Part shown: positions 1-7,734 of the stretch, piece after piece
Layout of the letters: each line of letters opens with the position of its first letter
Numbering within the stretch: position 1 is the first letter of the stretch
From: Calditrichia bacterium
Lineage (GTDB): Bacteria; Calditrichota; Calditrichia; RBG-13-44-9; J075
Assembly (NCBI GenBank): GCA_028284445.1
Contig: JANQRS010000035.1
Coordinates: 1-64,000, forward strand
Direction of reading: 5' to 3'
DNA length: 64,000 bases
The notes under the pieces: model-generated
What the model saw: only the letters and a program-made list of their open reading frames with translations
Database searches by the model: none
What the model was told of the DNA's origin: nothing
Position numbers and translations under genes: made by a program

Positions 1-43
1 TACAAATATTCGTATAAACCTATTCGTTAACTAAACGACATTG

Positions 44-134
44 ACTGGATACTGGATACTGGATACTGGATACTGGATACTGGATACTGGATACTGGATA
101 CTGGATACTGGATACTTGATACTTGATACTTGAA
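44..134. repeat. Heptamer tandem repeat (ACTGGAT)n
   Basis: Ten perfect copies of ACTGGAT are followed by two ACTTGAT and one ACTTGAA, about 13 units in phase. They lie downstream of the HExxH protein gene. The block is followed by T/C-rich low-complexity sequence (about 160-203) and then by that gene's stop codon at 204. No gene is seen in 1-203. The unit length is not a multiple of three, so the repeat is unlikely to be coding. Slippage during replication probably changes the copy number. Confidence 0.95.
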
Positions 135-203
135 TACAAAAATCACTAAAGAACAGCCAACCGCCAACCAATTTTTCAATCTTCAATTTTCACTCTTCAC
201 TCA

Positions 204-1121
204 TCATTCTTCAATCTCCCGTTCATCATCTGAATTGAAATCGAGTTCGTCTTCCCACCTCCGCATGCGTCGCCATTTCTTGAAGCGGACCACCGCCGCA
301 GTGATCAGGAATACAAGCACAAGCAGCGTCAGCAAAAGGGTCTCGGGATTTAAGATCCACATCCATTCGTAGCGTTTTTCAATGTCCCGGTACCAAAACA
401 CTTCCAGTTCGCGCGGCGACATACCCGTTTGGCGCTCCAGTGCCTCCGGCCAGGTGAATTCACTGATAGCCCGATGAAAATCGGGCCAGCCCTTACCGGG
501 CAGGAAGCGCGTTTCGATAAAGCGAACTGCGGTGAGGCTTTGCAGATAACCGAGACGGGCGCGACGGCGATGGAAGGTGATCAAGCTGTCTATTTCATCG
601 AGTGGAATGAGCTTTTTGCCGGAGATGCCCCCTGAAATGGTTACAGCATCTGCCATACTGATCTGCGTGTAGCTGAGATGCTGTGCCAAACCTTCATTGA
701 GCCAGATTGGCGGGCGGGTTTTCTGATATCGCTGATCAACATAAAAATGCACCAGTTCGTGCAGCACGTCCCGTTCGAATACCGGCAGCGATCCCGCCCA
801 TCGGGGACTGCGCAATACGATCAGATCGCGATGTGGAAAATAGGCGGCGGCCGCCCAGGTAACAGAATCACTGCCAAAGTAGCGCAGAAAAGCCGCCTCA
901 TTTGGGGCAATGACGATCTCCCCTTGCGAGACCGCTTGTAGATCAAAGAACGTCTTCAAGCGAGGGACTTCACGTATTAGCAGCTGTTGAACAATATCGG
1001 CTGTGCTGCTATCATATTGGGCGTGAGTGATGCGAAACCCGGCTGCCTCCTGCGTTACCATCTGGGCGAAAGCCGGGATTACCAGCAGAATCAGGCATTG
1101 TAAAACGCGGCGGAGGCGCAT
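204..1121 (-). CDS. Membrane-anchored gluzincin-type metallopeptidase (peptidase MA-like)
   Basis: A 305-residue protein. It starts with a signal peptide (MRLRRVLQCLILLVIPAFAQ). A zinc-protease HExxH motif is seen in DVLHELVHFYVDQ near residue 143, followed by PPIWLNEGLAQHLSY, the downstream glutamate motif (NEGxA) of gluzincins. A single transmembrane helix near residues 258-280 and a charged, acidic cytoplasmic tail end the protein. By family knowledge this is a peptidase MA-like zinc protease anchored with its catalytic domain outside the cytoplasm. The substrate is unknown. The ATG overlaps the stop of the upstream transporter gene (TGATG), so the two are translationally coupled and probably work together, although no functional link is evident. 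Confidence 0.85.
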   Translation of the reverse strand: MRLRRVLQCLILLVIPAFAQMVTQEAAGFRITHAQYDSSTADIVQQLLIREVPRLKTFFDLQAVSQGEIVIAPNEAAFLRYFGSDSVTWAAAAYFPHRDLIVLRSPRWAGSLPVFERDVLHELVHFYVDQRYQKTRPPIWLNEGLAQHLSYTQISMADAVTISGGISGKKLIPLDEIDSLITFHRRRARLGYLQSLTAVRFIETRFLPGKGWPDFHRAISEFTWPEALERQTGMSPRELEVFWYRDIEKRYEWMWILNPETLLLTLLVLVFLITAAVVRFKKWRRMRRWEDELDFNSDDEREIEE

Positions 1122-2482
1122 CAGCTATGGCTATCTTCAAATTGCAGGGCCTGGGCTTTGCCTTTTTCCTCGTCCACATTATAGAGGAGCCAGGCGCCGG
1201 CCAGAAATAGGATGACAAGGGAGGCGATACTCCAACGCGCTGCCTGCTGAGATAACTCGACAATGGTTCGGGTGCCGTCACTGTTTTCAACCAGATAATT
1301 CCTGATCATTAAACCGACAGATCCCATTAGAACCGGACCAACGATCGTCGAAAATTTTCCAACCATATTATAGAAGCCGAAAAATTCACCACTTTGGCCA
1401 GGCGGCACCAGACGGCTGTAATAAGAGCGGCTCAGTGCCTGAATCCCACCCTGGAACAGGCCAATGAAGATTGCCAGCACGTAGAATTGGTAGGTGGCAG
1501 TAATTTGAGTGCCCCAGAGGGTAATAAGCATATATGAAACAATTGCCACGAGCAATGCACGGCGCACACCCCAGCGTTCACCAAAACGCGCATAGAGAAC
1601 CGCAGCCGGGAATCCGATAAATTGCACCAGCAATAAAGCGGCAATCAGGTCGGTATCCTTAAACCCAATGGATAGGCCATAATCGACCGCCATCCGAATT
1701 ATGGTATGAACACCGTCGATATAGAAAAAATAGGCAACCAGGAAGAGCAGCAGCGTCTTTATGCGCAACACTTTTCGCAAGGTGCTGAAGAGCTGTGCAA
1801 ATCCTTCGCGAATTGCCTGAATCCAGGAAGAGACCTTGCTCTCCGGCTCCGCTTCTTCCACCCAGAAAATGGTAAAGAGCGTAAAGCCTCCCCACCAGAG
1901 CGCAACAGTCAGGAATGACACCCGTACCGCCATGCCGGCATCGGCCAGGCCAAACCAGGATGGATAGAGTGTCATCAACACATTAATCAGGAAGAGCAAG
2001 CCACCACCAAGATAGCCTGCGGAATAGCCAAGACCGGAAATATAGTCAACTTCATCTTCCCTGGCGATATCATTTATCATCGCATCATAAAAGATATTGG
2101 CACCGGAGAAGCCAATGGTGCCCACGATGTAGACCAGGATAGCCATTTGCCAGTTGCCTTGCTCGACCAGGAACAATCCGGCCGTCATCAAAGCACCCAG
2201 GTAAGCAAAGGTGATCAGGAATTTCTTTTTGGCAGAGCTTTTGTCCGCAATGGCGCCAAGGATGGGCGCGCTGATAAAAATGATGCCGCTGGCAATCGAA
2301 TTGGCAAAACCAAGCTGGGCCGTGCTGAGATTGACGTCGGAACCGGCGCTCCAATATTGCTTGAAGAAGACCGGGAAGAATCCGGCCATTACCGTTGTGG
2401 CGAAGGCAGAATTGGCCCAATCGTAAATCACCCAACCTTTTACAGTTTTACTCAGGTTTGCAAACTTCCGGGATTTCGACAT
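1121..2482 (-). CDS. MFS transporter, UMF1/Atg22-like family
   Basis: A 453-residue polytopic membrane protein with about 12 hydrophobic segments. The N-terminal signature KGWVIYDWANSAFATTV is typical of the UMF1 (unknown major facilitator 1) family related to the yeast vacuolar effluxer Atg22. The central loop (about residues 205-240) is charged and presumably cytoplasmic. Substrates of bacterial UMF1 proteins are not established, so none is assigned. The start ATG is preceded by AAGGACC. The gene precedes and is coupled to the HExxH membrane protein. Upstream it is separated from the MglA operon by a decayed inverted repeat and an intrinsic terminator, so it should have its own promoter in about 2483-2630. 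Confidence 0.88.
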   Translation of the reverse strand: MSKSRKFANLSKTVKGWVIYDWANSAFATTVMAGFFPVFFKQYWSAGSDVNLSTAQLGFANSIASGIIFISAPILGAIADKSSAKKKFLITFAYLGALMTAGLFLVEQGNWQMAILVYIVGTIGFSGANIFYDAMINDIAREDEVDYISGLGYSAGYLGGGLLFLINVLMTLYPSWFGLADAGMAVRVSFLTVALWWGGFTLFTIFWVEEAEPESKVSSWIQAIREGFAQLFSTLRKVLRIKTLLLFLVAYFFYIDGVHTIIRMAVDYGLSIGFKDTDLIAALLLVQFIGFPAAVLYARFGERWGVRRALLVAIVSYMLITLWGTQITATYQFYVLAIFIGLFQGGIQALSRSYYSRLVPPGQSGEFFGFYNMVGKFSTIVGPVLMGSVGLMIRNYLVENSDGTRTIVELSQQAARWSIASLVILFLAGAWLLYNVDEEKGKAQALQFEDSHS

Positions 2483-2548
2483 TGGCGGGTCCTTGCGGTT
2501 AGGAGGAGGCGCATTTCGTTAGCTAGTGGCATTGAAGAAATAAAGCCC

Positions 2549-2629
2549 AACAGGAAAAATTCCAACATTAAAAATTCCAAATTGATGGTGAGCCTTTGGG
2601 ATTTTTTTTGCTGGAATTTTGGAAATTCA
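2549..2629. repeat. Decayed AT-rich inverted repeat (ATTCCAA family)
   Basis: The left part has CAACAGGAAAAATTCCAAC and the right part has GGGATTTTTTTTGCTGGAAT, imperfect inverted copies of one another. The same sequence family forms a perfect 31-nt inverted repeat at 40882-41026. It lies between the end of the MglA operon and the transporter start. It carries no coding potential that I trust. It is probably a non-autonomous repeat element or a large hairpin remnant. Confidence 0.6.
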
Positions 2630-2630
2630 C

Positions 2631-2666
2631 AAAAAAGGCCTTTGGAGCCACAATATCCAAAGGCCT
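2631..2666 (-). terminator. Rho-independent terminator of the MglA operon
   Basis: An 11-bp perfect stem AGGCCTTTGGA (2636-2646) pairs with TCCAAAGGCCT (2656-2666) around a 9-nt loop. On the minus strand it is followed directly by a run of T (2631-2636 read in reverse). It lies 34 nt past the mglA stop codon, the expected position for the end of the nine-gene operon. Confidence 0.9.
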
Positions 2667-2699
2667 GAAGAAAATAACAACAATATTTTAGATGATATA

Positions 2700-3284
2700 C
2701 TAGAGTTGTGCCTGCACGTGCTGAACGACTCCGTTAATAATTGATTTCAGGGTATCAAATACGCCGGTGCCCTTAATCGCAACCGCTTCGAAATGCGGTA
2801 CGTTAAAGAAATTCAGTTTCTTCTGCAGGATATCAAGCGATTCTGTGTTCGGCAAGTCACGCTTGTTATATTGAATCACCCAGGGAAATGTCTCCAGAGA
2901 GTATCCCATGGTCATAAGGTTGTTTTCAAGATCGAGAAGCGTTTCGATGTTACCTTCCATGCGATCTTTTTGCGAGTCCGCTACAAATACAACGCCATCT
3001 ACACCATTCAGAATAATTTTCCGGCTGGATGCGTAGTAGACCTGGCCGGGAACTGTATACAGGTTAAACTTCGGTTTCTTGCCTTTGATTCTACCAACTT
3101 CAATCTGCATAAAATCGAAAAAGATGGTCCGGTCTTCTTTTGTCTTCAGGGTGACTAATTCACCGGTAAGTGATTGATCAAGTTTAGAGTGGATGTATTC
3201 AAGATTGGTGGTTTTGCCACTCATACCGGGTCCGTAGTATACAATCTTGAGATTTATTTCCTGTAATGCCCAATTAATAAACAT
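2700..3284 (-). CDS. mglA: MglA-type small Ras-like GTPase
   Basis: A 194-residue protein, essentially the length of Myxococcus xanthus MglA (195). The P-loop GPGMSGKT is at residues 18-25. YTVPGQ (near 76-81) replaces the eukaryotic DxxG switch-II form and is diagnostic of the MglA family. VDGVVFVADSQ follows, and NKRDLPN (140-146) is the NKxD guanine-specificity motif. In Myxococcus MglA-GTP sets cell polarity and drives gliding and pilus-based motility at the leading pole, and MglB is its GTPase-activating protein. Here the partner roadblock gene lies 65 nt upstream in the same operon. AGGAAA precedes the ATG. This is the last gene before the terminator. A polarity role is inferred from the family; no motility genes are seen in the window. 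Confidence 0.95.
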   Translation of the reverse strand: MFINWALQEINLKIVYYGPGMSGKTTNLEYIHSKLDQSLTGELVTLKTKEDRTIFFDFMQIEVGRIKGKKPKFNLYTVPGQVYYASSRKIILNGVDGVVFVADSQKDRMEGNIETLLDLENNLMTMGYSLETFPWVIQYNKRDLPNTESLDILQKKLNFFNVPHFEAVAIKGTGVFDTLKSIINGVVQHVQAQL

Positions 3285-3349
3285 AAGTTTCCTGCCATTT
3301 TATTTTATCAAATACAACTTGTATCGAGCCCATGCGGGCCGTGGCTGTA

Positions 3350-3859
3350 TTACTTGAAAGACTCATCAAGCATGTCGCCGAGCATGCTGCTAAAATCCTG
3401 ATCGAGGATCTTGCCGGCGTCGTCGCCTTTTTCCGTAGAATCAAAGACACTCAATAGGTTTTGAATGGCCTTTTTGGTATAGATACGGACCAATCCAAGC
3501 GTTACACTCACATCAAAAACAACGACCAAAAAGAAATTATCGCCGACGTTTGAAAGATAGACATTGCGCTTTTCACCTTCGTGAAAAAGCAGCTTGAATT
3601 TGGCATCTTCACCAATCAGCTTGGCCATTTCCGCTGTAGCGGCAAAGTCACTGGCGGCAAGGGCTGAAAGAATGGCGGTATTGATATCATCCGTATTCCC
3701 GCGTTGGGTAATCAGCTGGCCACTAATATCGGCCATCAGGATTGTCGACGCCTTAGTTTTGGCAGCGAGCTCCGACAATACTTTAGTGATTTCGTCAAAC
3801 TGCTTGGCCGTCAGGATAATCTGCCGGCTTCCATCCTTCAACTTTTTGACTTGTACCAT
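3350..3859 (-). CDS. mglB: MglB-like roadblock/LC7 protein, putative GTPase-activating partner of MglA
   Basis: A 169-residue protein with a roadblock/LC7 fold from about residue 18 to 130. MADISGQLITQRGN is the typical second strand. FKLLFHEGEKRNVYLSNVG and FFLVVVFDVSVTLGLVRI match the MglB pattern of FHEGE followed by the hydrophobic core strand. The C-terminal 35 residues are acidic and probably flexible. By family knowledge MglB dimers bind MglA and stimulate GTP hydrolysis. It lies immediately upstream of mglA, as in other mglBA pairs. The start is supported by GGGAGACC upstream. A second roadblock-like protein is encoded at 5143-5604, so which one is the true GAP is not certain. Confidence 0.87.
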   Translation of the reverse strand: MVQVKKLKDGSRQIILTAKQFDEITKVLSELAAKTKASTILMADISGQLITQRGNTDDINTAILSALAASDFAATAEMAKLIGEDAKFKLLFHEGEKRNVYLSNVGDNFFLVVVFDVSVTLGLVRIYTKKAIQNLLSVFDSTEKGDDAGKILDQDFSSMLGDMLDESFK

Positions 3860-3882
3860 TTAGGTCTCCCTGAAGTTGTTAA

Positions 3883-4677
3883 CTAGAAGCGCCCGATGGT
3901 CGAGCGGGTCTTTAATCGTTCCAAACTTGTTTTCAAGCTCTCTTTCATGCGATCAATGGCAGTTGCCAAAATCTGCAACTCGTTTTTTACCTTTACTTCC
4001 ACAGGTGTGTTAAAATTGCCAAGGCTGATTTCATTGGCAGCATTCGCCAAATTTATGATCGGCCGGGTCACCTGGACCGTGATAATCGTCAATGCTACAA
4101 ATATAGCCAGAAGTGTGCCGATTGCAATGATAATTCCGATATAAAGTATGGTTGCGTTCACTTTTTCGTCCACAAAACGCTTGGTTAGGCCAACGCGCAC
4201 AAACCCAAGCAGGCCGTCTTTGATTGGAATAGTGATGTCATAGACATCGATTCCGTTCACATTAAACAGGGCGACGTCCACGTTTTCGGAGTTGCTGAAG
4301 TCAAAATCACAGTAGAGGCAATCGTTAACCCCGTGTTCATTTTGAAGTTCAGCCGGAACACTGCCATTGTAGGTATCGGTTACCACCTTATGTTGGGAAT
4401 CAACGATTAGCAAATACTCGTTGTTCACGTAATACTTATATTTTTCGACAACTTTTTTTAATCCGACAGCATCTTCCTCAATTAATTTTTCCGCTGCCAG
4501 CTCAGAAATGCTCTTTCCAATGATTTGTCCCTGCTTGATGAGAGACTCCGAGAGGGTCTCATTAAGGTAATGAGACATTACGAAAATCACCACGCCGCTA
4601 AAGATAACGGCCCCAATAAGTATGTAAATCGAAATTTTTAGTCGGAGATTTGAAAAAATGCCTTTTCCTGCTGCCAT
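3883..4677 (-). CDS. Two-TM extracytoplasmic sensor with HAMP domain and no output domain
   Basis: A 264-residue protein. TM1 is near residues 14-35. An extracytoplasmic sensor region spans about 38-172 and contains a CxxC pair (NDCLYCDFD). TM2 is near 177-200, then a HAMP linker (TRPIINLANAANEISLGNF) runs to the end of the protein. There is no kinase, cyclase, GGDEF or methyl-accepting domain, so signalling must pass to a separate protein, plausibly one of the roadblock/PATAN products or the kinase of the same operon (inference). The ATG at 4677 overlaps the preceding gene's TGA (TGATG), which argues for translational coupling and for this start rather than the TTG one codon earlier. Confidence 0.82.
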   Translation of the reverse strand: MAAGKGIFSNLRLKISIYILIGAVIFSGVVIFVMSHYLNETLSESLIKQGQIIGKSISELAAEKLIEEDAVGLKKVVEKYKYYVNNEYLLIVDSQHKVVTDTYNGSVPAELQNEHGVNDCLYCDFDFSNSENVDVALFNVNGIDVYDITIPIKDGLLGFVRVGLTKRFVDEKVNATILYIGIIIAIGTLLAIFVALTIITVQVTRPIINLANAANEISLGNFNTPVEVKVKNELQILATAIDRMKESLKTSLERLKTRSTIGRF

Positions 4678-5153
4678 CAAAATAACCCTTTTATTTTTTT
4701 GAGCATCCGCTTCTGAAATTCATGCTTCTTTTCAGCGTTGGTAATCTCCAGGCTCAGTAGCTCAATTAAAAGCGGAAACTGCCTACGGTCAAGATTTTCG
4801 CGGTTTCGTTTGAACTCCGCCAGCTGGTCTTCGAGCAAAATGGCGGCGATCGGCCCCACAAAGTAAGTAAATTCGTATTCTATCTCTGCAAATAATTCGG
4901 AAGGAATGAAAGGATCTGATTCCGGAATGTGCACCAGTTCCAGCAGACCTTCGTCGAAGAGCCGTTTGAACATCGCTATGGTTTCACGGGGTTCCAGCGC
5001 CAGGGTGTCACCAATTTGCTTCACCGACTTTTCCCCGTTCAACTGGGTCACGATTGCCCACTCAAAAGACCTCAGGTCCACTTCGGAGGGCGAGCGTTTG
5101 CGACTCAGTTTAAACACCATTTCTTCGGTGATTTGCACCGGATCACTTCTCAA
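4677..5153 (-). CDS. Winged-helix-like protein with DUF8082-type C-terminal domain
   Basis: A 158-residue protein. Residues about 10-70 (SPSEVDLRSFEWAIVTQLNG, then a helix-turn-helix-like EPRETIAMFKRLFDEGLLEL) resemble the winged-helix module often attached to PATAN/DUF4388 domains. Residues about 80-158 (FTYFVGPIAAILLEDQLAEF) resemble DUF8082, a helical domain found in gliding and chemosensory regulators. The function is unknown. It is probably a protein-interaction adaptor rather than a DNA binder, given its setting. The TTG start is supported by AAGGACG upstream and by overlap with the preceding gene's stop. Its own stop overlaps the HAMP sensor's start. Confidence 0.7.
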   Translation of the reverse strand: MRSDPVQITEEMVFKLSRKRSPSEVDLRSFEWAIVTQLNGEKSVKQIGDTLALEPRETIAMFKRLFDEGLLELVHIPESDPFIPSELFAEIEYEFTYFVGPIAAILLEDQLAEFKRNRENLDRRQFPLLIELLSLEITNAEKKHEFQKRMLKKIKGLF

Positions 5154-5604
5154 CGTCCTTCTCCTCCAGGATGTTCTCCAGCATTATCTTCTCAACATCA
5201 TCCAACGTAACCGATTTTATTTGATAGAACTTGCTGGGCGACAACTTCTTGAGTTTTTTCTTCATTTTTTTGTCCTTAACCAACTCACGCATTCCGACGT
5301 TAACGGCAAGGCGAATTAAAGCCAATTCAACTGTGGCTTTAGCCAGGACCACTACATAGAATCGCGGATGGGCTTTGGAGAAGACCAGTCCCCTGTCGAA
5401 AGGGATTGCCAATTCATCTATATCGTATTGCAGATACTCCAACAGGCCGAAGGCATGCAAATATGTATGTCCAACTTCAGCAAATATTGCCGGGTTATAT
5501 TTCGGAATTGCCCAGGAATCCAGCACGTTGTTTTGATTATCGTAGATGATGACAGCTTCGATGCCATTGATTTCTGTGAGATCCCGAAAGAACAATTGCA
5601 CCAT
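5143..5604 (-). CDS. Roadblock/LC7-like protein
   Basis: A 153-residue protein. The N-terminal 105 residues read as a roadblock-like alpha/beta fold: GIEAVIIYDNQNNVLDSWA, then RGLVFSKAHPRFYVVVLAK, then a long helix. The C-terminal part (about 110-153) is lysine-rich and then acidic. It is a second candidate regulator or scaffold for the MglA GTPase. The start ATG overlaps the preceding gene's TAA (TAATG), so its synthesis is coupled to that of the 341-residue protein. Assignment to the roadblock superfamily is by pattern only and should be tested by profile search. Confidence 0.65.
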   Translation of the reverse strand: MVQLFFRDLTEINGIEAVIIYDNQNNVLDSWAIPKYNPAIFAEVGHTYLHAFGLLEYLQYDIDELAIPFDRGLVFSKAHPRFYVVVLAKATVELALIRLAVNVGMRELVKDKKMKKKLKKLSPSKFYQIKSVTLDDVEKIMLENILEEKDVEK

Positions 5605-6629
5605 TACACCACCCCGCGAAAAATTTGTTGTACCAGCCGCTGCGGATCCAGTTGATTTTCGGCGACATCGTGTCCGGCAGCCAGTTTACGAATGCCGTCG
5701 ATAATGGGTTGAAGGTCCACCTTCTTAAAGCGGCGGGCCGGGAATTGGTTAAATACCTTGTTCAGGACGATGGAGATTCCCTGCAGGAAGGTGGGGTGAT
5801 GCAAAATACGGGTCACTTCAAAGTGGTTCTCGCCCATTTTCACATCACCTTTTTCCGGATGAAGAAAGGGATAATGGTCTGATACTTCTCCACAAACCTT
5901 TTTTAGGAGCGCGTAAAAGCGGCCGCTGCGCAATGAGGTTGCGGTAAATTCCTGAAAATATGTCAAGACATCCCTCCAGAAAGCCCGGTAGTTATCATGC
6001 TGCCATGGAATCAAAAACGCTTCTTCTTCAACAATCGCTCGCGGTGTGTAAACGCGATACACCTTTACCATCGGCTGCACCAGCTCGCCGATTTCCAGGA
6101 AACGCCGGAAAACCGCATCACCACTGGCCATTTTGCCGGTATTCGACATTACCACTGCCTCAACCGGCGTGCCTTCCAGGTAATAAACAGTGCCATCGCC
6201 CTTCTGCCCGGTAAATTGCAAATCGACATAACCGGTAATCGCCTCTTTCTCCAAATAGTCAAATACCTGGGCCAGGGAATAGTTTCCGAAGGCGCTTTCG
6301 TCGCGATAGGTCGATGACTGCAAGGCATAGCCAAGCGCCAGCGCAATTTCACTGGAGAGATCAAACACCTCGATGGTACCATCCGGCTCCAGGGCCTTGG
6401 CAAAAATCCGCAAAATGGCCATCTCGCCGGTGAGGTGCACATTCTTTTCGTGCGAAATCGCCTCAATCATACGCCCGGTATCCAGAACCAGCACGCTTTC
6501 GTATGCCCAGAAGCTCAACTTGACGTATCCGCTGAAGCGGTTCTCGGAGAGGTCCTGTAGCAGCTGGTCAAAGCGCGTGAAGGAAGTGCTGAGATTCTTA
6601 TGCTTTTCCACACCGGGCGGTAGCAACAT
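5604..6629 (-). CDS. PATAN/DUF4388-like repeat protein with DUF8082-like C-terminus
   Basis: A 341-residue soluble protein. Two related segments are visible, about residues 14-105 (NRFSGYVKLSFWAYESVLVL) and about 118-195 (AITGYVDLQFTGQKGDG, VYYLEGTPVEAVV). Each has the pattern of beta strands followed by an acquired-ligand turn (DTGRMIEAI, LEGTPVEAV) that resembles PATAN/DUF4388 domains. The C-terminal 140 residues are mainly helical and resemble the C-terminal domain of the 158-residue protein encoded downstream. No catalytic residues are recognised. It is likely a scaffold or response-regulator adaptor in the MglA circuit, an inference from the operon. Confidence 0.6.
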   Translation of the reverse strand: MLLPPGVEKHKNLSTSFTRFDQLLQDLSENRFSGYVKLSFWAYESVLVLDTGRMIEAISHEKNVHLTGEMAILRIFAKALEPDGTIEVFDLSSEIALALGYALQSSTYRDESAFGNYSLAQVFDYLEKEAITGYVDLQFTGQKGDGTVYYLEGTPVEAVVMSNTGKMASGDAVFRRFLEIGELVQPMVKVYRVYTPRAIVEEEAFLIPWQHDNYRAFWRDVLTYFQEFTATSLRSGRFYALLKKVCGEVSDHYPFLHPEKGDVKMGENHFEVTRILHHPTFLQGISIVLNKVFNQFPARRFKKVDLQPIIDGIRKLAAGHDVAENQLDPQRLVQQIFRGVV

Positions 6630-6642
6630 GTTCCGTAAGATC

Positions 6643-7296
6643 CTATTTAGAGCTAATCTGCTTCAGTATTTTTTTGACGTTCAAAACAAACTCCGGGGCA
6701 ACCAGCTTCAACCCGGTTTCCAGCACAATCAAATTGGGACGAAATTCAAACACGTAGATATAGCCTTCTTTGCGGCGCAGGAGAATGTATTGAAATGAAT
6801 CCGAGTAAAAGAGATTCAGCATCTTTTTCAGCTTATACCAGGTGAACGTCAGGGACAAGGGGTGAATGTCATCACGCAGCTCACCTTCAACGATCTGTCC
6901 GTTGTAATTCAGCACAAACACATTTTCGACATCTTTCAGACCGGAAAGGATGCCGAAAAGCTGGCGAGGGATCGGGGCGCCGGTGACTTTTTTCTCATCA
7001 ATCAGCCGAAGCCCTTCCAGAACAATTGAATTCCAGGGCTGGGTGATGGTTTGCTGCGGCGCTTCCACGCCCGCTTCCACCTTAAAGCCGCCTTCATTCA
7101 GGGCCAGCATTTCATGGACCGCTCGTTCCCCGACATAGGGACCATAATCCGCGTGAATGATGGCGCCATTTGAGAAAAAGATCGATCCGCGCACGTCCGC
7201 GCTTTGCACCGATACTTTGGCAACATTACGTTCGATGCAATTTATCTGAATGATGTTTGCCAGTTTAAGGTCTTTTAGATTTCCAACAAGCGCCAT
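6643..7296 (-). CDS. DUF4388 (PATAN) domain protein
   Basis: A 217-residue protein. Residues 1-100 are a clear DUF4388/PATAN domain: MALVGNLKDLKLANIIQ, SADVRGSIFFSNGAIIHADY, GERAVHEMLALNEGGFKVE. The second half (about 115-217) reads as a roadblock-like fold (ENVFVLNYNGQIVEGEL, LLRRKEGYIYVFEFRPNLIV), so the protein may fuse an interaction domain to a roadblock unit. PATAN domains are known as binding modules of receiver domains in cyanobacterial phototaxis systems. The gene lies 3 nt after the stand-alone receiver-domain gene, which fits a direct receiver-PATAN interaction (inference). Confidence 0.75.
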   Translation of the reverse strand: MALVGNLKDLKLANIIQINCIERNVAKVSVQSADVRGSIFFSNGAIIHADYGPYVGERAVHEMLALNEGGFKVEAGVEAPQQTITQPWNSIVLEGLRLIDEKKVTGAPIPRQLFGILSGLKDVENVFVLNYNGQIVEGELRDDIHPLSLTFTWYKLKKMLNLFYSDSFQYILLRRKEGYIYVFEFRPNLIVLETGLKLVAPEFVLNVKKILKQISSK

Positions 7297-7299
7297 TGA

Positions 7300-7662
7300 C
7301 TACTCAAGCATGTTTATCACTAGTTGTTTTAATTCCCGAATATCAAAGGGCTTTTCCAGATAGCGATCTGCCCCAAGTTCGAGCGCTTTTTCCTGCTTTT
7401 CTTCCGAGCCATAGGCCGTAATGACAACGACACCGGTCGTTGGCTGGCGTTGTTTCACGACAGCCAGGAGCTCCAGGCCACTCATACCGGGCATGGCAAT
7501 ATCGGTAATTATCACATCAAATACCCGCTCTTCGAAGCGCTCCAGGGCCTCTTCGCCGGAAGAGGCCGTTACGACTTCACATTCGATCGGCGCTTTGATA
7601 AAGGTTTGATAGAGACTGAACGTCAGTGTTTCTTCGTCATCTACAATCAACAATCGCTTCAT
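7300..7662 (-). CDS. Single-domain response regulator (CheY-like)
   Basis: About 120 residues and one receiver domain only. The acidic pocket is in LLIVDDEE, the phospho-acceptor aspartate in VIITDIAMPGMSG, the switch Thr in VVVITAYGS and the conserved Lys in DRYLEKPFD. All key residues are present, so it should be phosphorylated, most likely by the PAS kinase encoded just upstream. With no DNA-binding or enzymatic output, it probably acts by protein contact with the PATAN proteins. I chose the ATG at 7662 (MKRLLIVDD) because GGAGAGC lies just before it. An in-frame ATG at 7671 is the alternative. Confidence 0.9.
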   Translation of the reverse strand: MKRLLIVDDEETLTFSLYQTFIKAPIECEVVTASSGEEALERFEERVFDVIITDIAMPGMSGLELLAVVKQRQPTTGVVVITAYGSEEKQEKALELGADRYLEKPFDIRELKQLVINMLE

Positions 7663-7734
7663 GCTCTCCATTCCGGTTTTCCTTACGACTGAGACTCACC
7701 CGGGCCGAATGCTATTCGGGATGTCTGTGACCAA

